A DNA stretch of 64,000 bases from Anaerocolumna sp. AGMB13020 (lineage in GTDB: Bacteria; Bacillota; Clostridia; Lachnospirales; Lachnospiraceae): assembly GCF_033100115.1 (NCBI RefSeq), contig NZ_CP136910.1, positions 3,971,001 through 4,035,000 on the forward strand, given 5' to 3'. Position 1 is the stretch's first letter; every line of letters starts with the position of its first letter. Below, one piece after another: positions 1-8,144 of the stretch. A model generated the notes under the pieces. It was not told where the DNA came from. It worked only from the letters and a program-made list of their open reading frames with translations, and did not search any database. The translations under genes were made by a program, and so were the position numbers.

Positions 1-317
1 TTATAAGAACTGTATTTACGACTTTTCCTGGTAAACGAAGTAACTTGAAGACCTAGCTTCTGAACAATTCGTTGAACACATTTCTTGTTTACAACGAGTC
101 TCTGTTTTCTTAATTCTCCATAAATCCGACGATAGCCGAAATCCTTATTTTCCTTTCTAATTTCAAGGATTCGTTGTTCGAGATCCTTATTTGGCTTTTC
201 TCTATCAAAGCGTTTTTGCCAGTACATATAGGTCGCTTTAGGAAAACCTGTGAATGCGAGAATATCTTTTAGTTTGAAGTCTCCTCGGAGGCTGTGGATG
301 ATTCTCGCTGTTTTTTC
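1..317 (-). CDS. IS3 OrfB transposase, N-terminal part (partial, made by -1 frameshift)
   Basis: Reading minus strand from 317 to 1 gives an open frame with the motif KENKDFGYRRIYGELRK, characteristic of the HTH_21 region that precedes the DDE core of IS3/IS150 OrfB. I see no ATG, GTG or TTG in a position to start it independently. It joins OrfA through a run of six A residues (plus-strand T at 311-316), where a -1 slip moves ribosomes from OrfA into this frame. The catalytic DDE core lies outside the window, so activity cannot be judged. Confidence 0.8.
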
Positions 318-838
318 AGAAGAGCTTCCTCCTCTAAACGCAGCCTCCTCAGTTCTTTTAAATAGGTATTCTCTATTCTTAACTTGAGATTTTCATCTTC
401 AAGTTTTTTTAAATACTCAGAATTATTGCTTGTAGCTTCGATATTTGTAGATTTGCTTTCTTTTGGCTCAGACACTTTGGAACGCCGCCCCTTTCGTTTG
501 GTTCGTAAAGCATCAGGACCAGCAATTCTAAAATCATTTACCCACTTAGTAATTAAAGGTGGATTGTTTAAGCCAACTGATAGAGCCAACTCCTGATAAG
601 AGACCTCTGTTGATAAATATAACTCTACCACATGAAGTTTAAATTCAAAAGCATATGTTTCGTTTTTCCTAGAACGCATTAATCCTCTATTACCTAATTC
701 TTTATACGCATTTACCCATTTACGTATTGGTGTATTTGAAGAAAATCCATATTTCTTAGCTAAAAAATCAACTCCGCCCTGTTGTTTAAGATACTCTTCA
801 ACTATTTGTTTCTTAAATTCAAAACTATATTTTGCCAT
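269..838 (-). CDS. IS3-family transposase OrfA (DNA-binding subunit)
   Basis: A 189-residue protein with two successive helix-turn-helix units (about residues 1-55 and 60-115), each of the type 'YSFEFKKQIVEEYL... GFSSNTPIRKWVNAYK'. They are followed by a Lys-rich linker and a leucine-rich coiled coil (about 140-175). This is the layout of IS150-group OrfA, which binds the terminal inverted repeats and dimerises through the coiled coil. The frame ends shortly after the A6 slippery run that leads into OrfB. Complete and apparently intact. Confidence 0.88.
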   Translation of the reverse strand: MAKYSFEFKKQIVEEYLKQQGGVDFLAKKYGFSSNTPIRKWVNAYKELGNRGLMRSRKNETYAFEFKLHVVELYLSTEVSYQELALSVGLNNPPLITKWVNDFRIAGPDALRTKRKGRRSKVSEPKESKSTNIEATSNNSEYLKKLEDENLKLRIENTYLKELRRLRLEEEALLKKQRESSTASEETSN

Positions 839-870
839 GAAAAAACTGACCTCCCAATCGTTAGATTTTT

Positions 871-896
871 AGGTCTAACTTTTGGGGGTCAGTTCA
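871..896. repeat. Terminal inverted repeat (outer end) of the IS3-type element
   Basis: Plus-strand sequence AGGTCTAACTTTTGGGGGTC followed by AGTTCA. Its reverse complement begins TGAACTGACCCCC, as in many IS3/IS150 ends. It lies 33 bases upstream of the OrfA start. The matching end is outside the window, so the target-site duplication cannot be checked. Confidence 0.7.
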
Positions 897-943
897 CATA
901 CTTCCAACATTGTTAAGTTTATATTAAAATACATCTATACAAA

Positions 944-2317
944 GCCTCTTATAGAATGAACGTCGTCCAAAACACACATTTTAAAAGGAGGTTTTATATA
1001 GATGCACTCTAATTGTACCAAGAATCTTTTAAATTTAGAAGATATTTTTATTAAAAAAATTGTTCATGGTGATCACCATGTTAGGGTATTTATTGAGACT
1101 AATCCTTCCTTTCAGACTTGCCCATCCTGCGGTAATCAAACCAAACGCATTCACGATTACCGTTACCAGCATATTAAGGATCTCCCTTTTCAGATGAAAG
1201 ATACATACTTAGTCCTTAAGAAAAGGCGATATGTTTGTAAGTGTGGAAAAAAGTTTACTGAAAAATATCCTTTTCTTCCTTCTTATCAACGGCGTACTTT
1301 ACGGCTCTCCTATAAGATTATTGACCAGCTCAGAAATCTCGTAAGTATCAAGTCCGTTGCGGAAGCTACGAATGTATCGGTAAGTACTGTTACTAGGCTT
1401 TTGGACACCGTTAGTTATCCTGCCCCCTCTCTTCCAGAATGCATATCCATTGATGAATTTAAGGGAAATACGGATGCCGGTAAATATCAATGCATTCTTA
1501 CAGATGCCAGAAAACATCGTATATTAGACATCTTACCAGACAGAACGCAGAGCCACTTAAGTTCCTATTTCAGAGAAATGAATCGCGCGGAACGCTACCG
1601 CGTAAAATTCTTCGTTTGTGATATGTGGGAACCTTATGTAAATCTGGCAAAGGCATACTTCCCCAACGCAATCATTATCATTGATAAATATCATTTCATA
1701 AGATACGTTACATGGGCCATTGAAAACGTCAGAAAAAGGCTCCAAAAAACAATGCCTGCAAACTTAAGAAAGTACTATAAGAGAAGCCGTAGGCTAATTT
1801 TAACTCGTTATAAAAAACTAAAGGAAGAGAACAAAAAGGCCTGTGATCTCATGCTACTTTATAATGATGATCTAAGGAAAGCCCATTTTCTAAAGGAATG
1901 GTTCTATGATATTTGCCAGAACGAGAAATATTCCTATCAGCGAACAGCTTTCTGGGATTGGGTTAAGGCAGCTGAAAAATCAGGAATTCCGGAATTTGAA
2001 GAATGTGCAAAGACATACCGAAACTGGTCAGAAGGAATACTAAATGCCCTCAAGTATAAATACACGAATGGCCCCACCGAAGGCTATAATAATAAAATCA
2101 AGGTGCTCAAGAGAATATCTTTTGGAGTCCGAAACTTCAAACGTTTTCGGACAAGAATAATACACTGCTCTATTTGATTAGATTGGACGACGTAAAATTA
2201 AGAGGCTTATTTGGCATGCCCAGAAACATCAATTATAGATGTAATTACCAAAATAGCTCTAAATATAGCAATGGAGCGGGATTCAAAGAATCCCACCCCA
2301 ACTATTGACACAGAGCC
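944..2317 (+). mobile_element. ISL3-family insertion sequence
   Basis: A single transposase gene lies between imperfect inverted repeats: 944-970 begins GCCTCTTA and ends ACGTCGTCCAA, and 2183-2206 is its near reverse complement (TTGGACGACGT ... AGAGGC). A further terminus-like sequence at about 2291-2317 (reverse complement GGCTCTGTGTCAATAGTTGG) resembles ends I associate with clostridial ISL3 elements. I cannot find its partner on the left, where the IS3 end sits only 47 bases away. The true left boundary may have been displaced by the IS3 insertion. Outer limits are therefore tentative; the core is secure. Confidence 0.65.
1002..2177 (+). CDS. ISL3-family transposase
   Basis: A 391-residue protein that cuts and joins the ends of its own element. 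The N-terminus carries a zinc-ribbon pattern CPSCGNQ ... CKCGKKF (about residues 38-88). It is followed by a short helix-turn-helix (about 115-135) and the DDE domain, with the first acidic residue in CISIDEFKG, a central CDMWEPY and the C-terminal NGPTEGYNNKIK typical of ISL3 enzymes. A strong ribosome-binding site (AAAAGGAGG) precedes the ATG. Length is normal or slightly short for the family and no internal stop is seen, so it may be active. Confidence 0.92.
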   Translation: MHSNCTKNLLNLEDIFIKKIVHGDHHVRVFIETNPSFQTCPSCGNQTKRIHDYRYQHIKDLPFQMKDTYLVLKKRRYVCKCGKKFTEKYPFLPSYQRRTLRLSYKIIDQLRNLVSIKSVAEATNVSVSTVTRLLDTVSYPAPSLPECISIDEFKGNTDAGKYQCILTDARKHRILDILPDRTQSHLSSYFREMNRAERYRVKFFVCDMWEPYVNLAKAYFPNAIIIIDKYHFIRYVTWAIENVRKRLQKTMPANLRKYYKRSRRLILTRYKKLKEENKKACDLMLLYNDDLRKAHFLKEWFYDICQNEKYSYQRTAFWDWVKAAEKSGIPEFEECAKTYRNWSEGILNALKYKYTNGPTEGYNNKIKVLKRISFGVRNFKRFRTRIIHCSI

Positions 2318-2456
2318 ATTTTATTTTCGTTAATTTCATGTTACCGAAAGCTGAATATAAATTACTATCGGGAAAGATGGGTAGTGCTGCAGTCATATAG
2401 TATTATTATTCATCTTACGATGCATCTTGTTCTATACATAACTGGATTATAGCGTA

Positions 2457-3743
2457 TTACTCACCGAAAGCCTGGTTTAAATCGTAGATCAAATCCTCTA
2501 CGTGTTCCGTTCCAATAGAAAGACGAATGGAATTCGGTTTGATACCCGATGCTAGCAGCTCTTCTTCATTCATCTGGGAGTGAGTAGTGCTGGCAGGATG
2601 GATTACCAGTGATTTTACATCTGCAACATTGGCAAGGAGAGAGAAGATTTCCAACTTATCAATGAACTCAGTAGCTTCTTTTGCACCGCCTTTGATTTCA
2701 AAGGTGAAGATAGAACTTCCACCATTAGGGAAATACTGATTGTATAGATCGTGGTAAGGATTATCCTTAAGAGAAGGATGATTTACCTTTTCTACCTTTG
2801 GATGCTTTGCCAGGAACTCAACAATTTTTAATGTATTTTCCACGTGGCGTTCCACACGGAGGGAAAGGGTCTCAAGTCCCTGCAGGAAGAGGAAGGAGTT
2901 AAAGGGACTGATGCATGCTCCGGTATCTCTCATAAGGGTAACTCGAATCTTTGTAACATAGGCAGCGGCACCTACTGCTTGGGTGAATACTACGCCATGG
3001 TAGCTGGGGTTAGGTTCTGTAAGATAAGGGAATTTACCGGAAGCTTCCCAGTCAAACTTACCGGAGTCGATAATCACACCACCGATAGAGGTTCCGTGTC
3101 CTCCGATGAATTTGGTTGCTGAATGGACTACTACATCGGCACCATATTCAATGGGGCGGAGGAGATAAGGTGTAGCAAAGGTGTTATCAACGATTAAAGG
3201 AATCTGGTTATCGTGAGCTACCTTGGCAATGGCGGCAATGTCAATAATATTGGAATTGGGATTGCCAAGGCTTTCAATAAAGATAGCTTTTGTATTCGGT
3301 CTAATGGCTTTGGCAAAACCGTCCTTTTCATCAGGGTCCACAAAGGTTGTGGTAATACCGGATTCTTCAAGGGTATGTGCGAATAAGTTATAGGTACCGC
3401 CATAAATAGTCACTGCAGATACAATATGGTCTCCGGCATGGGCTATGTTTGTGATAGCATAATGAATGGCAGCAGATCCGGAAGCTGTTGCAAGTGCGGC
3501 AATCCCTCCTTCAAGTGCAGCAATTCTCTGCTCGAATACATCTGAGGTAGGATTCATAAGACGGGTATAGATATTCCCTCCTTCTGACAGACCGAATCTT
3601 CCGGCTGCCTGCTTTGCATCTGCAAAGACATAGGATGAGGTCTGGTAGATGGGTACACAACGAGCATCAGTAGCGGGGTCGGGATTCTCCTGGCCAACAT
3701 GAAGCTGCAGGGTTTCAAAATGATATTTGCGCTTTTCTGACAT
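2457..3743 (-). CDS. metY: O-acetylhomoserine aminocarboxypropyltransferase (O-acetylhomoserine sulfhydrylase)
   Basis: A PLP enzyme of the Cys/Met metabolism family, about 428 residues. It converts O-acetylhomoserine and sulfide (or methanethiol) to homocysteine (or methionine) in the cytoplasm. The PLP lysine lies in [13 protein letters not shown], and the phosphate-binding and substrate regions [10 protein letters not shown] and [10 protein letters not shown] are present. I choose the ATG at 3743 ([13 protein letters not shown]) because AAAGGTGGAG sits just upstream; an upstream in-frame ATG at 3782 lacks such a site. It lies downstream of an Rrf2 regulator on the same strand, with a structured leader between them, suggesting control by sulfur or Fe-S status. 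Confidence 0.93.
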   Translation of the reverse strand: MSEKRKYHFETLQLHVGQENPDPATDARCVPIYQTSSYVFADAKQAAGRFGLSEGGNIYTRLMNPTSDVFEQRIAALEGGIAALATASGSAAIHYAITNIAHAGDHIVSAVTIYGGTYNLFAHTLEESGITTTFVDPDEKDGFAKAIRPNTKAIFIESLGNPNSNIIDIAAIAKVAHDNQIPLIVDNTFATPYLLRPIEYGADVVVHSATKFIGGHGTSIGGVIIDSGKFDWEASGKFPYLTEPNPSYHGVVFTQAVGAAAYVTKIRVTLMRDTGACISPFNSFLFLQGLETLSLRVERHVENTLKIVEFLAKHPKVEKVNHPSLKDNPYHDLYNQYFPNGGSSIFTFEIKGGAKEATEFIDKLEIFSLLANVADVKSLVIHPASTTHSQMNEEELLASGIKPNSIRLSIGTEHVEDLIYDLNQAFGE

Positions 3744-3781
3744 AAAACTCCACCTTTCATTATTGTTTATAATATGAAACA

Positions 3782-3922
3782 CGCAGTTAACAGTAAAGAC
3801 ATTTGAGATAGCGAAATGAATTCATTATTAACTGCGAGTTATATATAAGCTGATTTAAGCTGTTAACTGCTTCCAAATATAAAATACTGATTTATCTTAA
3901 GGTTTTTTATATTTGGAAGCAG
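3782..3922 (-). promoter_or_regulatory. Structured leader upstream of metY with long hairpin and alternative pairings
   Basis: An 18-bp perfect inverted repeat (3867-3884 with 3905-3922, 20-nt loop) lies in the 320-base gap between the Rrf2 gene and metY. A second family of short repeats, CGCAGTTAA at 3782 and TTAACTGCG at 3828, can pair with each other. GCAGTTAACA (3783-3792) can instead pair with TGTTAACTGC (3861-3870), which borders the big hairpin. These mutually exclusive pairings look like an attenuator or processing signal. No S-box or T-box consensus is present. The function is inferred only from structure. Confidence 0.5.
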
Positions 3923-4066
3923 ATAAGACTTAAATCCACCTTATAATTAATTGTAAAAAATACATATCGTTGTATCCATTTAACCTGTTTTCAGAGTATA
4001 CTGCAAAGGGTTGCGGTATGCAAGAGAACGGTGTGATATAACGCAAGCTGGTTTACAATAAGTAGG

Positions 4067-4504
4067 TTAAATTATATAATCATTACCTGTCATACTGTTC
4101 TGCTTATCCACAAGATCTGCCAGAGTAATATTATCAACGACATTATTGATGGCTTCATACATCTGTTTCCATACGTCCAGGGTTGCACATTGTCCGCTTC
4201 TGGTACAGGGGTCTGCATCATCCTCCAAACAACTTACTGGAGCAAGGCTTCCTTCGATAAGCCGTAAAATACTGCCTACAGTATATTCTTCAGGAGCTTT
4301 GGCAAGACGATAACCTCCCTGTGCACCGCGAATACTTTTTACAAAACCGGCTCGGCTGAGTTGAGTAATAATCTGTTCCAAATATTTATCTGAGATTTCC
4401 TGTCTAGCAGAAATGCTCTTGATTGTCACGTATTCACCAGTATTATGAAGAGCCAGATCCAGCATAAGGCGCAGAGCATAGCGGCCTTTTGTTGATATTT
4501 TCAT
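4067..4504 (-). CDS. Rrf2-family transcriptional regulator with IscR-like cysteine cluster
   Basis: A 145-residue winged-helix regulator. The N-terminus MKISTKGRYALRLMLDLA and the recognition region SDKYLEQIITQLSRAGFV / RGAQGGYRLA are classic Rrf2. Unlike the cysteine regulator CymR, it has three cysteines spaced C-x7-C-x5-C (CLEDDADPC ... GQC). This is close to the [2Fe-2S]-binding cysteines of IscR, so it may sense Fe-S cluster status. Position before metY on the same strand suggests it controls sulfur assimilation. Start at 4504 follows AGGAGG with 5-base spacing. Whether it is functionally IscR-like or CymR-like cannot be settled here. Confidence 0.85.
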   Translation of the reverse strand: MKISTKGRYALRLMLDLALHNTGEYVTIKSISARQEISDKYLEQIITQLSRAGFVKSIRGAQGGYRLAKAPEEYTVGSILRLIEGSLAPVSCLEDDADPCTRSGQCATLDVWKQMYEAINNVVDNITLADLVDKQNSMTGNDYII

Positions 4505-4843
4505 AGGTACCTCCTTCATGATAAGTTACTATACCCTATATTAACATTGGAATAGTAGGATTTCAAGGTCTTTTGCAAAATATTATAATCTGTAATTTAA
4601 ATTCCATACATTTTTAGCGTCAACATTCTATATAATTAATAAATAAGGTATTTTTCTGTCCATAACGGTTAAAAATGTTTTCTTATATATCCTATACTTG
4701 TTTTATTTATATTGCAAGAATATTTATTGATTAATGAATTATTTGATGATAAAATTAGCTTATAAGTGGAATTTTGTTTTTTCTATATATAATTAGTTCA
4801 ACTTTTAGAACGACCACAAAAATGCAATCAAGGAGATGATTCC
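4505..4843. other. AT-rich intergenic region between divergent Rrf2 and cdd genes
   Basis: About 340 bases with no supportable gene. Strongly AT-rich and expected to contain the two divergent promoters. I see no clear consensus promoter, riboswitch or strong hairpin. Only the ribosome-binding site AAGGAGATG before the cdd start is clear. Confidence 0.5.
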
Positions 4844-5362
4844 ATGGGAGAACATAATAACACAAAGGAAGGAAATGAACTTGCCTGCAGGCATGAAGGA
4901 CAGCTTGTCCCAGCGGATAAGAAGGAAATAGCGGGAGTTATTAATGCAGATACCTGCAAGATGCTTATAAGAGAAGCAATTGATAGTTTGAATTATTCTT
5001 ATACCCCTTACTCAGGATTCAAAGTAGGTGCGGCTCTTTTGTCTAAGAGTCTGAAAGTGTATAAAGGCTGTAACATAGAGAATGCTTCCTTTACTCCAAC
5101 GAATTGTGCTGAAAGAACAGCATTTTTTAAGGCAGTAAGTGAAGGAGAGAAAGAATTCATGGCAATAGCCATAGTTGGTGGCAAGAATGGGGTGCTGACC
5201 GATTACTGTTCACCCTGTGGTGTATGCAGACAGGTCATGATGGAATTCTGTAATCCGAAGAATTTTCTTATAATTCTTGCGAAATCAGAGCATGATTATT
5301 GGCTGTATACTTTGGAGGAATTGCTGCCTTTAGGTTTTGGACCCTCGGATCTGGAGAAATAA
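4844..5362 (+). CDS. cdd: Cytidine deaminase
   Basis: A 172-residue zinc enzyme deaminating cytidine and deoxycytidine in pyrimidine salvage. The zinc and catalytic signatures are intact: TNCAERTAFF (His replaced by Cys, as in tetrameric deaminases, with catalytic Glu) and SPCGVCRQV. The core starts near residue 38 (MLIREAIDSLNYSYTPYSGF). The first 37 residues are an extra hydrophilic extension not usual in this ~135-residue family. The ATG at 4844 has an AAGGAG site seven bases upstream, so the extension is probably translated. It stands alone, facing the Rrf2 gene. Confidence 0.92.
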   Translation: MGEHNNTKEGNELACRHEGQLVPADKKEIAGVINADTCKMLIREAIDSLNYSYTPYSGFKVGAALLSKSLKVYKGCNIENASFTPTNCAERTAFFKAVSEGEKEFMAIAIVGGKNGVLTDYCSPCGVCRQVMMEFCNPKNFLIILAKSEHDYWLYTLEELLPLGFGPSDLEK

Positions 5363-5438
5363 TTGAATTATAATAGAGTCTGCTTCGCCGCAAGTTTTAA
5401 ATTTTTTTAATTTTTAGAACAAAACAGATAAAAAGTGC

Positions 5439-5467
5439 TTGACAAAATAAGCCTGTCCAAATATAAT
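5439..5467 (+). promoter_or_regulatory. Consensus sigma-A promoter for the tRNA-Val / tRNA-Met pair
   Basis: TTGACA at 5439-5444 and TATAAT at 5462-5467 with an ideal 17-base spacer, about 33 bases upstream of the tRNA-Val gene. Both hexamers match consensus perfectly, as expected for stable RNA genes. Confidence 0.85.
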
Positions 5468-5499
5468 ATAAAAGTACCTGTTGAGAGACATGTACGAAT

Positions 5500-5572
5500 G
5501 GGATCTTAGCTCAGCTGGGAGAGCATCTGCCTTACAAGCAGAGGGTCATAGGTTCGAGCCCTATAGGTCCCA
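5500..5572 (+). tRNA. tRNA-Val (anticodon TAC)
   Basis: A complete cloverleaf: acceptor GGGATCT/AGGTCCC with discriminator A, D arm GCTC..GAGC, anticodon arm TCTGC-CTTACAA-GCAGA giving TAC, and T loop TTCGAGC. No encoded CCA. It is first of a two-tRNA unit behind a consensus promoter. Confidence 0.95.
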
Positions 5573-5645
5573 TTTTTATGAAAAAGCAAAGAAAATTTAA
5601 GTCATAATCATAATGTTTATAGACTGAAGGCATTTGCTCATATAT

Positions 5646-5719
5646 GGCGAAGTAGCTCAGTTGGCTAGAGCATGCGGTTCATACCCGCAGTGTCGGCGGT
5701 TCAAATCCGTCCTTCGCTA
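5646..5719 (+). tRNA. tRNA-Met (anticodon CAT, elongator type)
   Basis: A cloverleaf with anticodon arm TGCGG-TTCATAC-CCGCA (CAT) and T arm GGCGG-TTCAAAT-CCGTC. The anticodon stem lacks the GGG/CCC pairs of an initiator tRNA, so it reads as elongator Met. A CAT tRNA could also be a lysidine-modified Ile tRNA, which sequence inspection alone does not exclude. The first acceptor pair is G-T. No encoded CCA. A terminator follows directly. Confidence 0.9.
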
Positions 5720-5723
5720 TTAA

Positions 5724-5752
5724 AAAGATTGTCTTACTGACAGTCTTTTTTT
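5724..5752 (+). terminator. Rho-independent terminator after the tRNA pair
   Basis: Ten-base stem AAAGATTGTC / GACAGTCTTT around a TTACT loop, followed by a T run. It ends the tRNA-Val/tRNA-Met transcript. Confidence 0.85.
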
Positions 5753-5777
5753 GTAATATAAATAATACAAAATATAT

Positions 5778-5831
5778 AAAGGAGTAATTGCACCAGGCGT
5801 TTTCTTAACGTTTAGGTGCAATCAGATAGAT
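5778..5831 (+). promoter_or_regulatory. Hairpin between Shine-Dalgarno and start codon of ispF
   Basis: The only good ribosome-binding site, AAAGGAG (5778-5784), is 47 bases from the ATG at 5832. A hairpin occupies nearly all of the gap: ATTGCACC (5787-5794) pairs with GGTGCAAT (5815-5822), with an inner CGTT/AACG pairing (5798-5801 with 5807-5810). Folding would bring the site to within about 11 bases of the ATG. This could act as a structured standby or a translational switch. Confidence 0.5.
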
Positions 5832-6395
5832 ATGAGAATAGGATCAGGCTATGATGTTCACAGGCTGGTTGAAGGCCGTGACTTAATCATCGGAGGCGTT
5901 AAAATTCCTTATGAAAGAGGACTTTTAGGACATTCTGATGCAGATGTATTAACCCATGCAATTATGGATAGTCTCTTAGGTGCAGCAGCTTTGGGAGACA
6001 TTGGAAAGCATTTTCCGGATACGGAGTCCAAATATAAGGGAGCTTCCAGTCTGGAGCTTTTGGCGCGGGTGAAAGAGTTACTGGAGGAGAATTTTTATCT
6101 CATTGAGAATATTGATGCAACAATTATTGCACAGCAGCCCAAAATGGCTCCTCATATTGAAGCGATGAGAGAGAATATATCCAAAGTACTTGGAATAGAA
6201 ATAAATCAGATTAACATTAAAGCTACCACAGAAGAAGGACTTGGATTTACCGGAGAAGGTCAGGGAATCTCCAGTAATTCCATATGTCTGTTAACTTCAG
6301 TTGCAGACTACCGTTATGATGAGAGAACCAGGGTATTTGGTGAGGAAAGCAGTGGTGGGTGCAGTGGCTGCAGCGGTTGCTCGAAGAACAAATAA
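5832..6395 (+). CDS. ispF: 2-C-methyl-D-erythritol 2,4-cyclodiphosphate synthase
   Basis: The fifth enzyme of the MEP isoprenoid pathway, forming MEcPP with loss of CMP. Zinc ligands Asp8 and His10 are in GSGYDVHRL and the third (His42) in [12 protein letters not shown]. The conserved [16 protein letters not shown] is present at about 136-151. The usual protein ends near residue 158. This one has about 29 more residues, ending in a Cys/Gly-rich tail with three CSG repeats ([13 protein letters not shown]) that could bind metal. The start follows the structured leader. It stands apart from other MEP genes. Confidence 0.93.
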   Translation: MRIGSGYDVHRLVEGRDLIIGGVKIPYERGLLGHSDADVLTHAIMDSLLGAAALGDIGKHFPDTESKYKGASSLELLARVKELLEENFYLIENIDATIIAQQPKMAPHIEAMRENISKVLGIEINQINIKATTEEGLGFTGEGQGISSNSICLLTSVADYRYDERTRVFGEESSGGCSGCSGCSKNK

Positions 6396-6437
6396 GAGAT
6401 TTGTTTAAGATACCGTTGCAGGGAAAGCAGGTGAAGA

Positions 6438-7580
6438 ATGGAGTACAAAATATATACTTCTCTGGAGGAAGCAAAAGAAGACGGAAATGAAAATGTCAGA
6501 GAGGATGTTTACCGGCTGTGGCAGGAATGCTTCGGGGATTCAATCTCCTATACAGACTTTTATTTTGAGTGGGTAGTTCCCTATAATCGCATCTTTACTC
6601 TCTACAAAGGGGACAAGTTATGTTCCATGCTTCATCTTAATCCATATACCTTCGAAATCTGGGAGGTAGAGGTAAAAGCAGATTATATCGTAGGTGTGGC
6701 TACAAAAGCGGAGGAAAGAAGAAAGGGTTATATGGGATTATTGATAAAGGAAGCCCTGGATGCAATGTATCAGGAGGAAAAACCATTTACCTACCTGATG
6801 CCGGCGGCAGAGAGTATCTACTATCCCTATGAATTCAGAAGCGTTTATTTTCAGGAAGACTGGATCCGTAAAATGAAGCAATATGGTCAGAATGGCAAAG
6901 AGAATACAGAAATCCAAGTGGTGAAGCTGGGAATGTCGGACCTGGAGGAAAGAAGAATACTTACTGAATTTACCGAGGAACTGCTTAAGAAATACCATAA
7001 ATATTATGTCTTAAGAAGCAGAAAGTATTATGAGAAGCTTTTAATTGAAATGGAAAGCGGACAGGGTAGCATCGCAGTTATCAAAAAGGATGGAATACCT
7101 GTAGGTTATGCGGCATATATGTTAGAAGATGGCCTGCAAATTGCAGAATGTCTTTATGAGCCGGATTTTGAAAAAGAAGTCTTTCAATGCCTTTACCAAG
7201 AATTTTCTTCTCATTTAAGAGAGAAGGTTGAGCCCTTTAAACCATCCATTATGATACGTATTGTGAACTTAAAGGTTTTTCTGGAAGGGTTAACGGCTTC
7301 CGAAGAAGTTGCCCTTATAATAGAAGCCAAAGATGACAGAATTACCTGTAACAACAAAAAAATGCTGCTGACACTTAATGAAGATGGCGGTTGTGTTGTT
7401 GATTCAGAAGAAACACCTCATCTGTACGGAGATATCGGAGACCTTACAAGTCTGTTCTACGGGCAGTTAGGTGTTCAGGAAACAAAAGCGCTGATACAGA
7501 GTGAGAAGAAGGAGGAGGTTATGAAGCTCCTTTCGAAAATAAACCTGTATAAAGATGTTTTTATTAATGATGTTGTATAA
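6438..7580 (+). CDS. GNAT-family N-acetyltransferase, Eis-like
   Basis: A 380-residue protein, much longer than a single GNAT domain, with the Eis-type plan. The N-terminal acetyltransferase fold has the acetyl-CoA loop VATKAEERRKGYMGLLIKEA (about 94-113) and the following MPAAESIYYPYEF. A second GNAT-like part follows, then a C-terminal sterol-carrier-like domain (from about 275). It probably acetylates an amine on a small molecule or peptide; the substrate is unknown. It starts 42 bases after ispF and may be read through from it. The next gene has its own promoter and T-box. Confidence 0.8.
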   Translation: MEYKIYTSLEEAKEDGNENVREDVYRLWQECFGDSISYTDFYFEWVVPYNRIFTLYKGDKLCSMLHLNPYTFEIWEVEVKADYIVGVATKAEERRKGYMGLLIKEALDAMYQEEKPFTYLMPAAESIYYPYEFRSVYFQEDWIRKMKQYGQNGKENTEIQVVKLGMSDLEERRILTEFTEELLKKYHKYYVLRSRKYYEKLLIEMESGQGSIAVIKKDGIPVGYAAYMLEDGLQIAECLYEPDFEKEVFQCLYQEFSSHLREKVEPFKPSIMIRIVNLKVFLEGLTASEEVALIIEAKDDRITCNNKKMLLTLNEDGGCVVDSEETPHLYGDIGDLTSLFYGQLGVQETKALIQSEKKEEVMKLLSKINLYKDVFINDVV

Positions 7581-7586
7581 TTGCAA

Positions 7587-7615
7587 TTGACATTTTTACC
7601 GCTTTTGCATAGAAT
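7587..7615 (+). promoter_or_regulatory. Promoter of the T-box / cysE-cysS operon
   Basis: TTGACA (7587-7592), 17-base spacer, TAGAAT (7610-7615). It begins seven bases after the GNAT stop codon and about 40 bases before the T-box leader. Confidence 0.75.
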
Positions 7616-7659
7616 GGTATATAGATTAATGAAACAAATATTAGCTATTAAATATAGAA

Positions 7660-7900
7660 AAAAAGCTATGAACAGAAAAGTAATCCGTAGGAAGGCAGCA
7701 GAGATAGGATGTCACCGGCTGAAAGCATCCTTTACCTGATTTCGGATAAAGTGCATCTGGGAGCTGATTAGGTGAGACCATGGGTTTAGCTTAGTCCGGT
7801 ATAGGCCGTTATCCGATTAAGTGTGCAGAATATATATAAGCTGCATAATAGAGTGGAACCGCGGAATAACTTCGTCTCTAATTAGAGACGAAGTTTTTTT
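7660..7900 (+). promoter_or_regulatory. T-box riboswitch, probably cysteine-specific
   Basis: The leader contains the conserved T-box GAGTGGAACCGCGG (7851-7864), preceded by a long stem I region. It is followed by a terminator with stem AACTTCGTCTCT / AGAGACGAAGTT (7868-7895) and T run. T-box leaders bind a specific uncharged tRNA and then form the antiterminator. A TGC codon at 7752-7754 (AAAGTGCATC) on the 3' side of stem I is the likely Cys specifier. This agrees with the downstream serine acetyltransferase and cysteinyl-tRNA synthetase genes. The specifier position is my inference; the T-box itself is clear. Confidence 0.9.
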
Positions 7901-8144
7901 ATTGGCTGGAATTTCGCCTGGTAACATAAAAAGCTCAGTTGAGACTTTTTCTTTTGTTTTAGAATATAATATTTAATGCATAATAAGTTTATCAGATGGA
8001 TTCAAATTTAGGCTTACGGAGGATTCTCACGTATATGGTTCTTTGACTAGGATGGGTTCTGACAGTAATGGTACTTTGTTCTACATAGATAGTACAACAG
8101 ATAGTTAGAGTTTCTATTATAAGGTATTGAAAAGGAGGAAGCAA

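Larger units (their letters stand above)
1..896 (-). mobile_element. IS3-family (IS150-like) insertion sequence, 3' part cut by window edge
   Basis: Two overlapping reading frames on the minus strand encode the OrfA and OrfB halves of an IS3-type transposase. The outer end lies at about 871-896 and reads, on the minus strand, TGAACTGACCCCCAAAAGTT, typical of IS150-group termini. The other end and most of OrfB lie left of position 1. The family assignment comes from OrfA's duplicated helix-turn-helix layout and the OrfB N-terminal sequence. Confidence 0.85.

Noticed and set aside
3782..4066. SAM (S-box) riboswitch or T-box before metY
   Set aside because: None of the conserved S-box or T-box core sequences is present on the coding strand.
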